A stretch of 64,000 bases of DNA from Mangifera indica (taxonomy: Eukaryota; Streptophyta; Magnoliopsida; Sapindales; Anacardiaceae): NCBI RefSeq assembly GCF_011075055.1, contig NC_058147.1:1488001-1552000 (forward strand). Reading direction: 5' to 3'. Below the pieces are notes generated by a model. The model was not told the DNA's origin and did not search any database. It worked only from the letters and a program-made list of their open reading frames with translations. The translations under genes were made by a program, and so were the position numbers. Positions 9,991 to 22,327 of this stretch are shown here, one piece after another; the first letter of the stretch is position 1, and each line of letters opens with the position of its first letter.

Positions 9991-11880
9991 CGCGGCTGCA
10001 CCGGCGTTGGTTGACTGCTGTTTGGATTATGTTAGTCCGATGGCGATGCGGTTAAGCAGAGATATAGTTCAACGGGCGTTCCATAGATCTAAACATTGAA
10101 ATTAATGGATGAACTAAGTTTTTGTCCCGTTGTCTATGGCAATGTAACCATTGTCCATCGGTCAAAACTGACACCATGGCCGTCAACCCCATTTTATAAG
10201 TTTAGATTAATGACGAATGTAATTTAGAGATATTTTATTTATAATTTAAAATTTGGATATGTTATAATAATTTTAATATTTATTATAAATAAAAAGTTTT
10301 AAAAAATTGAGTGCCTGTATCAAAAATTAGAAAATGATAAATTGCTATCTTTTATCCTTTTTTTTTTTTGTTGTCAATTTTGCTTTAAAATGACATCCAA
10401 TTAATTTTATTTTTCTCATTATTAATTATCTTAATAAACGACTTTTCTCCAGGCAAGAATTGAAAATTGAATTTTGAACAGTAAAAAGGAAGTCTAAGAA
10501 TGGTAACTTGGATTGCTTGACGTGGCACAATTTTGGTTACGGTTGCATAAGAAGTCAATTAAATGATATTTAAACGATTTATTAAATTATTATTTAATTA
10601 CTGAAATATACAAACTTAAAGATGTTAACGGAGTGAGTAGAAATTGAATTTCTTATTTTTTATCATCATCCCATATTAGAAGAAATTTATTTTTGTTTCC
10701 ACCTTGTTTCTAAAACAAGAATAATAAAGAATCTTTATTCTCAAAATTTGAGCAAAGGAGAAAGGTGTTATACTAACGAAAACTAGAGAATTAAATTATT
10801 AAAACATAGAAAAAATGGATTAGAGTTAAATTTTATAAATGAATGTTTTTTTAATAATTATTTTAAAATTAAAGATTATTTTAATTATAAATAAACATAT
10901 CAAAGGGTTGGCTCTAGATATGGTAATTTAGGCTTTATTTTAGGGGTTTGGAAGAAAATTTGTTTGATAAAAATGAAAAAATTCTTGTAATTGGAGACAT
11001 AGATATATGTATCCTCTCTCTGTCCCATCTCCATTTCTGTTTTTTTATATTAATATATTTACTTAAAATATTAACATATTTTTATAGTTTTAGAGTATTT
11101 ATGTTTTTTAAATTTATTTAATTTTTATTGTGTATATTAAAGTGATTAATATATCATATTTATGATATTTGAAATAATAAATTAATTTTAATTTTATTAT
11201 TTAATATATTTATATTATATTTAGGGAATATAAAAAAATTTTTTTTTATAAATATAGAGATGAGAATTTTTTTTTTTTGTGAAACGGGAAGGAGAAGGAG
11301 AGAAGATTTTCTTTTATCCTCTTAACAAAGACAAGTCAGAGATGAAGACGGCCATGGGAATTAAGATCTCCTTCTGACCCTCTCCAGTGCCATCTTTAAT
11401 TGGTTCAACTATAATACAATACAATCCGTGAGTACAATAGGTCATTCCAAATTCGGCCTGCTAAGATCGCCGGCCTCGTCTACGAGTAAGGGATGTCTAT
11501 CTTGTCCACGACAAGGAGAATTTTAATCCCCACCCAAGGCAGGACTGAATAGAGACCCATAATTTAGGGGACAGATGGCATGAGACAAACTATTGCGAAT
11601 GTAACCTTGGGGATATGGGAAAGTGGCAACATTAACACAAATCGTGAGTTACCATAAGCTCACTCATTCCGTCTTCTCTCACAGAAGAAACACAACTCGT
11701 CCACGCTGGCAATCCTCGTACAAATTAATGAACCAATCAGAAACGGAAACACACGGATTGAGGAATTTTCTAAAATCCCCAAACGTCGTCGTTCTAGTTA
11801 GTTACTCCCAAATTAAACCGACCTAACAATCCCACCCTTGCCAATATAATCCTGTACTTTCACCTGCGCTGTATTACGGT
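9991..11880. other. Intergenic region between divergent genes
   Basis: This is the shared upstream region of the minus-strand TMEM42-like gene and the plus-strand H3.3 gene. From about 10200 to 11300 it is very AT-rich with A/T homopolymers and no coding signal. The H3.3-proximal part (from about 11640) is richer in GC and carries an AACCAATCAG CCAAT box at about 11730-11740. Confidence 0.5.
11725..11745 (+). promoter_or_regulatory. CCAAT box upstream of the H3.3 gene
   Basis: AACCAATCAG lies about 0.15-0.2 kb upstream of the presumed start of the 5' untranslated exon. CCAAT motifs are common in plant histone promoters. I did not find a clear octamer (CGCGGATC), the S-phase element of replication-dependent H3 genes, which fits a constitutively expressed H3.3. 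Confidence 0.4.
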
Positions 11881-12096
11881 CTGGATCCTGATTAACCTTC
11901 CTCCTAGAAGCAGAAACAAATTCCTAATTTTCTCTCAATCTCTCTGGTTCTTCGTACTCAAGGTAAGCAACACCGTTTTGAACGGCTATTTTGAAGCGCT
12001 TTCCGTGACTATGTTTCGGCGTTTGTTGAAGATCTGATTCAAGTTTTGTTTTTTTTCAATATTGGCAGATTGTCTAGACGCCGCGTTGTTGATTGA

Positions 12097-13005
<909 letters not shown>

Positions 13006-13603
13006 GTGTATTCCTGATTTATATGCCCCATGGAGTTGTCTTATTTAGGGTTTATTTTTTACGAACTTGGTGCTTATTTCTTTTCTCTTGTAAAGAAGAG
13101 TATATCAAGAAGTTGGTAGGATAAATGGTTGTTATTGTTGAAGCTATTATGTCTACACACAAAACTTGTTCGAGTTTGCTAATGATCTTTGTTGTTCGAA
13201 TGTGGTTCGATACTTTTTTAAGCTTTTTCACATGAATGTGGTGTGTGTGAATGGAGTATTGTTTAATGTCGAATTTGATTAGGCCTGAGTGCTGGTTATG
13301 TCAAGGCCGAGATTGAATTCGAACATTTGGATTGATTTAAACATAAATAGATAATTAACATTAATTCCAGCGCGAGGACCATTCGGGATGCTTTCCCAAG
13401 GATTTGTTACTCAGTTATATTGTTACCGGTAGTGAGTCGGTTCAAATCAAACCCTGACTATGATTCAAAGCTAGGTGCAAAACATTCTATATGTCAAAAG
13501 GTAGATTCAAGTGTGTAGGTGTACGCATCGCTGAGGTGCTTTGAGTTTGAATCGTAGTTGGGCTTTAAAAAGATCTCGGGTCAAACTAATGTTCTGTCTC
13601 ATC

Positions 13604-13863
13604 TAGGGTTGGATTCGAGTCGAGTTAGTTTGAGTTCGAGTTCGAGTCGAGCCCGAGCTGGCTCGGATTGACTCGATATATTTTTAAAATTTTTTTTTTA
13701 TATAAAACGACGTCGTTTTGATTCATATATATATACAAAACGGTGTCGTTTTAATATAATAAACGAATCGAATCGAATTTGATTCGAGTCGAGTTCGAGT
13801 CGAATTTGAGCCGAGCCCGAGCTGGCTGCGAGTCGAGTTTGGCTCGGTTTGAATCCAGCCCTA
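13604..13863. mobile_element. hAT-type MITE with perfect 8-bp target duplication
   Basis: The 260-bp element starts TAGGGTTGGATTCGAG and ends GAATCCAGCCCTA (reverse complement TAGGGCTGGATTC), so the inverted termini differ at one of 13 positions. Both sides carry the identical octamer GTCTCATC (13596-13603 and 13864-13871), the 8-bp duplication expected of hAT transposition. The interior is built of GAGTCGAG/CTCGACTC-like repeats that fold back, plus a perfect 16-bp palindrome AAAACGACGTCGTTTT at 13704-13719. There is no coding capacity. Confidence 0.85.
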
Positions 13864-14810
13864 GTCTCATCTCGCTGGAACTATGTGGTATGGTTCAACA
13901 ACTAACCCCATCAAATTATTCGGTCCCACCCGATATCAATGGGATTAGGGATACTTTCAGCAAGAAATGTATCTAAGAGTTAGTGTTGGACTAGTTGAAA
14001 ATCAAAGTTTATTAGAAACTTGATCTAGAATTCTTGCAAAATTAGTTGAACTTCTCATCAACCCCCATATATGGTCTTACGACATTGTAGAGATCTGTGT
14101 TTTTGGTAAATAGTCGTTTGGGTCTACTCATTGCGATCCCCTTTGTGAGGAGAAACCCTTGTTGATTGTTTGGGTTCGGACCAAATAAGTATATTCATGA
14201 CATTGCATAGATGAGAAGAAACCACACTGTACAGAGTGTGTTGTGCTAGGGATCTTAGCCCAAACAATAGTAGCTTTCACAAGATCCCTTGAAAAGGCCC
14301 GATTTAGTTTGTAAGCATGCCCAGAGTTTGTAGATAAATCCCTCAGAAAAGGGCCGATCATGGAGGATCTAGTCTTGGATTCTCAGCGGCCAATAATGAA
14401 GATAACTCGTAAAATGATTGGAAAAATATTGTAGAGACACCAACGAACTAGCAGTAGCTTTCAGTCTCATCAGGTTTTAAAACTGATTTAAATTAGATGG
14501 GAATGTGTATTGAAGCAGGCCCGTGAACATTAGATTCAAGGTCCCAATAATAATAACCCGTGACACACAAACTGCCATTCCCCCGCACACCATTTGCACA
14601 AACTGCCCACTTTCTTTTAACACACATGACATGATTACACCCAATTTGATTCTCTCATTTATTTCTAGCTTTTGGATCGAAACATGTCTTCTCTTCTGCC
14701 TCACATGATTAATGCTCTCGTATCCACAACTTTTCCCCATATAGATTCTATAGGACGTTATGACGGGATAATAAAAAAATAAAAATCGATTTTATCACCA
14801 TATTTTATTG

Positions 14811-14996
14811 TGTGAATAATAAAATTATATATATTTATTTTAAGTATATAAATAGGTGTATATTATATATATATTATTATAGATTAGATGATTTTATATT
14901 AAAAATAAAATAATATTTAATCATGTGACAATATATATATAAGTATGTACTAATTTATATATTTAAAATAGGTATATATAATATTACTTTTGTTAA
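14811..14996. mobile_element. AT-rich palindromic MITE
   Basis: The left arm (AATAATAAAATTATATATATTTATTTTAAGTATATAAATAGGTGTATA) and the right arm (from about 14940) are imperfect inverted repeats, visible as AAGTATATAAATAGG versus CTATTTTAAATATATAA on the other strand. The core ATTAGATGATTTTATATTAAAAATAAA reappears in modified form at 54541-54722 and as half-copies near 59950-60060 and 23890-23990. Exact ends and target duplication are not clear. Confidence 0.45.
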
Positions 14997-16881
14997 AAAA
15001 AACTCGATAATTGAATAATTTAATAAAGTTTATGAATGAGGTTAATGTGATTAATAAGGATAATCCAATATACATCATAGTTATAATTGGGTGAATAATA
15101 ATAGTGTATTAAGGGTTTTTCTACCTTTGATAGGGTTTAGGATTATTTTGTATGTCTAAGGTGAATAATATATTAACAGTTGATAAAACTATGTATATTA
15201 AGATGCTACAAATAACATCAAAGTTATTTTACATATCCTATTGAGTAGTAACAGGATAAACCTTAACGAAAACAATGAATCTCATAAGGGGTAAATGTCA
15301 TATCTTAGAAAAATCTCTCATCGATAAAACATAAGAAATATTGAGTATGTATAAATATTTTATATCGTTTATAAATATTAAGATAAAATTAATAAAATAA
15401 TTTATATGTTTTAAGTTATAAAGTTTAAAAGAAAAAACTATAATCGAACAATATTTTCTAGCATTCATGTATTACTTCTGCGAAATCAAACAGATTAATT
15501 GCCTTTACTTTATTAATGAAAATACTTCATTTCATTTTTCTTTCATCTTTTGCATGTTGCTGCATGCATACAGATCCATATGCCCCATGTACTTTATTCC
15601 TCGCATTTTGACTTCACACAGGGTTTCACGGGTAAATGTGTTTTTGTATTTACTAGGCAGTCTCAGTTCCATCTCTTTGTTCTTTTGCAAGTTCTTAAGA
15701 AAATGGCTCGACGGTGTTCGGAGTTTTGAGATGTTGAAATACGAATCTGGAAACTTAAACCGTGACTGTAATTCATGTTGATGATTTCTTCATTCATCTC
15801 TCGAAAATGAAGATTTAAAAGGCAATCTATGACAACGAGTATCACGGGAGCTGGGAAGCAATATTACTGGGAAAGGCCTAGCTATGGCAGAAAATTTATG
15901 TCTGTTGGCAGCTCCAAAACAATTTAAAAATTAAAAGCAAATCGGTGTAAAGTTTGACAGGCTATAAGTAGGCTGACATGGAGAATGTGACTTTCTGCCT
16001 AAGCTAACTTGGAAAATGGCAGGTGGGCCTTTTTTATTCTTATTTTGTCCTGATACGAGAGGGTCTAATGACCCGGTGCATTGTTAGCAAATTATCGTTA
16101 AGGTTAAATTTGATCAACACCGAACATATATAAAAGTAAATATAAATTCAATTCAAATTAAAAAAAAGGTTAGTTTGTACTAACAATGAGATTGTAGAAA
16201 AATTATCGGAACAAAATAAAAGTAGTGAAAAAAGATGAATGTACCAATAATTTATTAGATTTGAGTTAAAGGGTATCCCATTTCGAGTTTACCTTGTTCA
16301 AATTAAGATCGATCCAATTCGACGTTAAATTCATCCCTATTGCACATTTTATACACATGGTGACAAACATGACAAACAGACGAGTAGAATGTGTCCATAT
16401 TTGTACAAGCATTTTTGTGTTCAATCTATTGGCAGCTTCTTGAGTTGGAAGCACGAAATCCAAGTGCACAAGAATAATATCACGCGGGGAACCAAAACAG
16501 GTGCTTTGTGTAACCGAAAACAAAATCTTCCAGGATATGACAAAAAGCTAAAAAGAGCAATCACAGAAAGAAAAGCAAAAGAATAGTGTTGTTTCGGCTA
16601 TTAAAATGCCATCAACACGGTCATACTGGCTCAATTGTGAGAACTGGGGAAGCTTCCCACTCGGAGAAAACTTCCATTCAAAGAAAAGAAAAATACGTAC
16701 TCGTCAAGCCATCTACAGGTAGGGTAGAAGATTCTTTCATTTAGAAACAACTATAAGAGTAAGACTTGACAAATTAACTTGTTCCCATGATCTCTCCTCG
16801 TGCCAAACTCTTCTCCTACAACCTTGGATGTTTATTCTACTTACCATAGCAAGCAATTCTGTCTAGATTCATTATTGTACA

Positions 16882-17653
16882 GGGAAAAGGACTATTTCCC
16901 ACCCAAATTTTAATCTAATCACAAAATCATACCTATAACAGATGAAAAATCTAAACACTCATTTATTAATTAACTACTGTCTAAATTTTTAGTTAAAGGT
17001 AGAGATAAAATCGTCATTTTATCTATAAATCCTAAAACTTTAAAATTTATATCATTTTCTCCCTCTCGGGTTTTAAAAACTAACACTTTAACCCATTCTC
17101 AAAGTTTGAAAAGTTTAAATTTCATTTCTATGGTTTGTTTTCTTCTCTGGCCATCATCATTTCAATCGACAGTCGATACTTTCTATCCATCTTCCAGATT
17201 CAACCACGAAGGCCGATAAAGGATGACAAAAGAAAGTTGTTTAGACACAACAATGAAGGACGATAAAGTGTCATCCTTAGTCTCTTCTTCCCGATCTATA
17301 AGACGTTTCATCTTCTTGATCTATACTACGAAGGGTTGTCCTTCGTCGAAAAAGACCTTCACTTCTTCTTTATCATTGGTTGGTTTCTAAAGTCACTGGA
17401 GATTAAATCTGGAAAGGGAAAAGTGAATTTTTCAAAGTTTAATAATGGGGAGTAAATGTGAGTTTTCTAAACTAGGGGGAATGATATAATTTTTTTAGGT
17501 TTCAATGTTTATAGATAAAATGACTATTTTAACTTTACCTCTAACTAAAAATTTGGATAACAGTTAGCCATAGATGAGTATTTAAGATTTTTATCTGTCA
17601 TGGTAGAATTTTAAATTTGGACTAAAACTTGGGTGGGAAATTGTCCTTTTCCC
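16882..17653. mobile_element. Long inverted-repeat (Mutator-like or foldback) element
   Basis: The left end GGGAAAAGGACTATTTCCCA and the reverse complement of the right end GGGAAAAGGACAATTTCCCA are nearly identical. Similarity between the arms continues for about 150 bases or more (shared blocks include AAATTTTTAGTTA and GTCATTTTATCTATAAA). The roughly 770-bp element has no open frame of note. Its middle (17200-17400) contains CGATAAAGGATGACA/AGTGTCATCC-type motifs. Long TIRs of this kind are typical of Mutator-like MITEs, but I could not find a 9-bp target duplication at the ends I chose. Confidence 0.65.
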
Positions 17654-17828
17654 TAAAATTTAATATGTCATATAGATAAAAGGTTGTACAAAGCTCTAAG
17701 AAAGATTATTTGACATACTTAATAACATATAAGAGAGTATGTGTTCAAGTTTCTTCTAACGACATATCAAGATTAAACTTTTAATTTATCTAGTTTAATG
17801 GTTGTAAGATTGGTTATTGGACTTGAGT

Positions 17829-18601
17829 AGGGTTCGATCCGAATCGAGTTAGCTCGGATTTAAAAGTCGGCTTAGCTTGATTTGGCTTGGTTCGAATTCG
17901 TTTACTTTAAATATAAACTGATTTCGAATTAAGAAGTTTGACTTATTTTAAAACCAAACCAATTCGAGCTACAAAAAGTTCAAATTAGTTTGACTCGCGA
18001 GTTAAATAAATAACTCGATTCGGTTTAAATTTGGGTTATGACTTGATTTAAATTATGTTACATAATTTTGCAAGTCTTGTAATTCATGATTTCTTGGCTT
18101 TAATAGTGTTGCTTAAATTGGCTAACTTTAATGTGATCACTAAAGCGATTCCTTTTCAAAGTGCTATCGGTGCCCTGCATATCTGTTTAGATTATGAACT
18201 CTACGTAAGAATGTGGTTTGGAGTTTTTCAAAGCTTCTTTTACGCCCCTTTGCAAATATTATTCCACTTTTGAGATGCAAAGTTCATTCCTGGCTGCTTT
18301 CCTGCCTTTTGCCAACTTGCCATGTGTTTATACTTTAGTGCTTTTACGGATCTTGGTCGAATATAAGATTAAATTCAATTTAAATTATTCAAAATTGAAT
18401 TTGAGTTTAGAATAAAAATAAGTTGAGTTTAGGTTTAAGAATTAAACTTATTTTAAAAATGAGTTGAGTTTTAATCAAATTAAATATTTAAATTTGAATC
18501 CATTTAAATTGAATTCAAAACTAAAATCTAAACAAATCAATTTTGAATAGATTTCAAATTGGACTTTGTTCAGACTCAATCGAAACGGAACCTTGCCCTA
18601 G
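17829..18601. mobile_element. Possible degenerate hAT-type element
   Basis: The segment starts TAGGGTTCGATCCGAATCGAG and ends CGGAACCTTGCCCTA, whose reverse complement starts TAGGGCAAGGTTCCG, so the outer TAGGG and the GTTC blocks are inverted. The inside is rich in GAATTC/GAGTTAG motifs like the other elements. I see no target duplication, so the boundaries are a guess. Confidence 0.3.
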
Positions 18602-18942
18602 AGATCATCCTCTTAGTTCACACTTGTACACTATTGTGCAATTGAAACTTCGTCTCTTTATTTCCACTGTATCATAAGATTCTGTGAATGCCCAGTGGGC
18701 AAGAAATTGTTACAACCACCAACCGTAAAAAATTGAAAAGTAAAAGAAACAAAACTACACAGTATTGTACTTAATTCATATGGGCTAGGTTGAGTTGCTG
18801 GGTGTGCAGGTGAAGCAACGTTACTGGGTTACCACCGATTATTGGATGCCTTAAATGATTAAATAATCAATCAATAACCATCAGGAAATCTCAAAATTTT
18901 TGGCTCGCTCGGCAACGTTACCGTATTTCAAAAACCAAGTTA

Positions 18943-20583
18943 TTATAAAAGGACCCAAATGCCCTCGCTCGGAATATCTTGATGAACGACAAACAGAAGA
19001 TAATACCCAGCTGGTGCAAGGTTACCGGTACTTGGCGTCGTCACTTCAATTGAGTAAGTCGATTTCGCCACAAGATTCACCTTCTCACTGCCAAGCACCA
19101 GCAGCCTCTGACTCATTGAGAAGGAATGCGTTGTAAACGAAGGTGACACCATTGTTACAGACAGCTTATCCACGGCCACTCTGCCGCTCACGGTGAACCT
19201 CACTGCGAATTTTTTACCGTATTGCAGCTTAGTTTGAGAGCTCGGCAACAGAATTTTGGGACGCAAGTATGAGAATCCTGAGTCTAGATAAGACGGAGAG
19301 AAAGATTCCAGGCTTAATTCTGTTGGGAAAAGGACGTTTGCAAATTCGTAGTAAATATGAGGATTGCTGCCGCCGACGAGCACCCGCCCATCTCGAAGCA
19401 GAATAGCAGTGGAATGATACATGCGGGGTATGGTGGTGGGGTTTTGCAGCTCGAAACGTGACCCGGGTTTGTTGTCGGGTCTGTAAAGTACAGGATTCAA
19501 AACTGGGTTTCGCCCGAGTTCCCAACCGGCAGTCCCCGACGCTGCCCCATTAATGATTAGCACGTTGCCATTGGGAAGCAGTGTCATGTCTCCCATGACT
19601 CTAGCTGTAGGCATAGTCTCCATGACCCACTTTGGATTCGGGTCGGTTATTGTGATCCGGCCACACGTGTCTAGAGCTTTAATAAATTTGCCTTTCCCTG
19701 CCTGAGTATATGACCCTGTCGGGGCTCCACCGCAAACCAACACTTGAGCGTCAATTTTAGCTGCTTTTAAGTTCTTGAGCGGAAGCAGCACTGACGAACC
19801 CGTGCTTGGGTAACACCGTGGATCGCCGCCAGGCATTGCTGGGAATGTCTTCACCACCTTGTTGTTTGCATAATCCAGCAATATAGCTCGATTGTTGGCG
19901 AAAATAAACAAATGTCCATCTACATTAAGATGAACAAATGGGTACAAATTGTTCTCTTGGCCACGGTCATTAGTTTGGACCAAAAATGGCAAACTGTATG
20001 TATTTGATGCGGCGTCTTTGGGGTAAAATTCATAGTTAAATTCCCTTCTTCCGCCAACAACAATCTGCCTCCCATCTGGTAGAATATGATTTGTAGCATA
20101 CCATCTTCTTGCTGCGAGCCCATTATCAACTTCTTGCCAATCACATCCTGTGCCTGCACAGGGCTTGAAAATTCTGACCCTTTTTTCACCATCATTAAAT
20201 CCACCGGTTTGAACCAGACGACCATCGGGCATTAGAGCGCCTGAAGAGCACCAAACGTCAGTTTGGACCATAAGGGGTCTAAATGAATTTTTCAAAACAT
20301 CATACTCAATAGAATGCGCAGTGCAGTCAATCTTGAGAGCACTGTCATTGGGGTCGTTTCGACATTTCCCATCTGGTAAGGATAAATTAGAGCGGCCAAA
20401 ATCAGTCCGGTCAAACATTATGACACGGTCGTTGTTGAGGAGTTGCATGTGCATGACGGATATGCCAACGTTTTTTTGAAGGAGTTGCCAGCTGCCGCCA
20501 CCGGCTGCGTGGGTGAGGATCCGGTGGCATGGCTGGGTTATGAAGAAGAAGAACAACAAAGAAAGAACAAAGGACTGCCTCAT
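18943..20583 (-). CDS. GLOX: Secreted copper-radical oxidase (glyoxal/aldehyde oxidase, GLOX-like)
   Basis: A single intronless frame of 546 residues, the usual length for plant aldehyde oxidase GLOX. Residues 1-27 are a clear signal peptide (SFVLSLLFFFFITQPCHRILTHA), so the enzyme is apoplastic. The kelch-like beta-propeller is followed by an immunoglobulin-like C-terminal domain (DUF1929). Putative active-site residues are present: Cys112 (DVWCSSG) and Tyr184 (NYEFYP) for the Cys-Tyr thioether cofactor, Tyr389-His390 (RMYHSTA) and His534 (FVVHQD) for copper. The enzyme oxidises aldehydes to acids while reducing O2 to H2O2; in plants this class is linked to pollen, cuticle or cell-wall biology and defence. 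Cysteines in the first 150 residues follow the family pattern. A minus-strand TATA box lies about 80 bases upstream of the ATG. Substrate cannot be told from sequence. Confidence 0.95.
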   Translation of the reverse strand: MRQSFVLSLLFFFFITQPCHRILTHAAGGGSWQLLQKNVGISVMHMQLLNNDRVIMFDRTDFGRSNLSLPDGKCRNDPNDSALKIDCTAHSIEYDVLKNSFRPLMVQTDVWCSSGALMPDGRLVQTGGFNDGEKRVRIFKPCAGTGCDWQEVDNGLAARRWYATNHILPDGRQIVVGGRREFNYEFYPKDAASNTYSLPFLVQTNDRGQENNLYPFVHLNVDGHLFIFANNRAILLDYANNKVVKTFPAMPGGDPRCYPSTGSSVLLPLKNLKAAKIDAQVLVCGGAPTGSYTQAGKGKFIKALDTCGRITITDPNPKWVMETMPTARVMGDMTLLPNGNVLIINGAASGTAGWELGRNPVLNPVLYRPDNKPGSRFELQNPTTIPRMYHSTAILLRDGRVLVGGSNPHIYYEFANVLFPTELSLESFSPSYLDSGFSYLRPKILLPSSQTKLQYGKKFAVRFTVSGRVAVDKLSVTMVSPSFTTHSFSMSQRLLVLGSEKVNLVAKSTYSIEVTTPSTGNLAPAGYYLLFVVHQDIPSEGIWVLL

Positions 20584-20660
20584 TCTTGGATTTTTCCAGG
20601 TATAATTTGTTTTGTTAATCTGGTCGGGTTTAGTCTCAGTGGATGTGTCGAGCTTGTCTG

Positions 20661-20670
20661 CTTTATATAG
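20661..20670 (-). promoter_or_regulatory. TATA box of the GLOX-like gene
   Basis: CTATATAAAG on the minus strand lies 78 bases upstream of the start codon at 20583. This implies a short 5' leader of about 45-50 bases. Confidence 0.7.
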
Positions 20671-22311
20671 AACGGCGGAGAGAAATCAGTCTCCCACACG
20701 CAAGCAAACGCGTGGAAGGCTTAAAATGAAAAATCAAAACACCTTTAATTTAAAATTATTCAATCCAAATCATATAATTTAAATAATTAATTACATATAT
20801 ACAAATGATTAGATATTAATTAATATAAACACATTCATATATTATTATATAATTAAATATAAAATATTTTATTTAAATTAATTAACTTTCATTAAAACTT
20901 CAACTTAGTTAAAAATAACAATTTAGTCCATTATTTAATAGGATTATTCATCCTATCACCCACGTCAATGCTTTGATAACATTGGATAAGTCAAATAAAT
21001 TAATCATTTGATTTATCCTCAAATCAACATCAGTTTTGATGAAATCCATCTGCTCTGTTGTTCAAAGCAGTCAATTAGGTAGGATTTGGACAATTGATAA
21101 TGATGAAATCAAGCGCATTATTCTAGTGTTAGGAGGAATATTAATGGAGTATTTATGGAGGACAATGGAAAGCCAATTAATCTGGTGGGAAGACTTCAGT
21201 CTTTTACTTTTATATCATTCAGGTCCTACAAATGCATAAATGTCTAATAATATTTCCATTAGATATAATTTCACTGCAAGATTTTACTGTGTTCCACAAA
21301 ATGTTTGGTCCCACTGATTTATTAAGATATGATAGGTTTTTGTCATAGAATTAATTTTTTTCACCACACTGACTTAGCGGTGATTGAGCCATAATTGAAT
21401 ATTTTTTATTTAAGTGTGATTGAGTTCGAATAAAAGTAATTTATTTTAATTTTATTAAGGTGATTGAGCCAGAAGAGAATATTTTTTTTTAAATTTGATT
21501 CGAATAAAAATAATTTATTTTAAATTTAATAAATTAAATTAAAATAATTTTAACAACAAATAATTTGATTCAATTTAATTTAAGTTTTTAGTTTAAATTC
21601 ATAATTCATTAATAAAATAATATCGTTTTATTCAATAATTATCAAAACAAGTTATTTTAATAATTATTTAATATAATCTGAATTGAATCACGAATTAAAA
21701 TTGAAGCAAATCAAATCACAATCTAATGGGTAAGTCGGATTGAGTCAAACTCCTAACTTGAGTTTAATTAAGTTTTAAATACAAGCTAACTCTCTTGAAT
21801 AAAACGAATTTAAATTGAGTCGAATCAAGTTAAACTAACTTTTGCAATTGAGCCAGCCTGTTTGAGAGTCTAGCTCTACACACAAGGCAAGGGTTGGATT
21901 GGGTTTCAAACATTGATTTCAAATTAATTCAAGCTTATAAATTGATCGGGTTAGTTTTATAAACAAATTGAATTTAAATCTTAAGTGAACTTATATTAAA
22001 TTTAAAATTAAATTATTTTTTAATTAAATTTAAATATAAATTCGTCAATTTTGAATCCTTAAACTCAAATTACTCTGGAGCTGAGCTAAAGACATTAAAC
22101 TGTAGACATAACCTTTTAATTTTGAAAAATTAACTTTCAATACAAATTATGCAAAGAATAAGAAAATATTTAGAATAAAATTTAATAAATTGAATAAAAT
22201 AATTAATTATTTTTATATTAAAAAATAATTGTAATGACAAGTTCAGAATTTGTAATCATGTCGCCCGTATCGTATAGCTGTGCGCGTACTGTAATAAACT
22301 ACTTGTTATAT

Positions 22312-22327
22312 GCCCGGGGCCCCGGGC
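22312..22327. repeat. Perfect 16-bp GC palindrome
   Basis: GCCCGGGGCCCCGGGC reads identically on both strands and is entirely G/C within a region that is otherwise strongly AT-rich. It contains nested SmaI- and ApaI-type sites. I cannot assign a function. Confidence 0.9.

Larger units (their letters stand above)
13006..18942. other. Gene-free, transposon-rich spacer of 5.9 kb
   Basis: I find no convincing gene. The region holds a hAT-type MITE (13604-13863), an AT-rich palindromic MITE (about 14811-14996), a long inverted-repeat element (16882-17653) and an old TAGGG-ended element (17829-18601). Open frames such as 15467-15781, 16266-16586 and 18055-18415 are short, overlap frames on the other strand or a MITE, and show no recognisable domains. 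Confidence 0.6.

Noticed and set aside
15467..15845. Overlapping plus and minus open frames
   Set aside because: Short, AT-biased, no recognisable motif, and not linked to neighbouring exons.
18055..18415. Two adjacent open frames
   Set aside because: They lie inside a probable degenerate transposon with repeated GAATTC motifs and have no conserved features.
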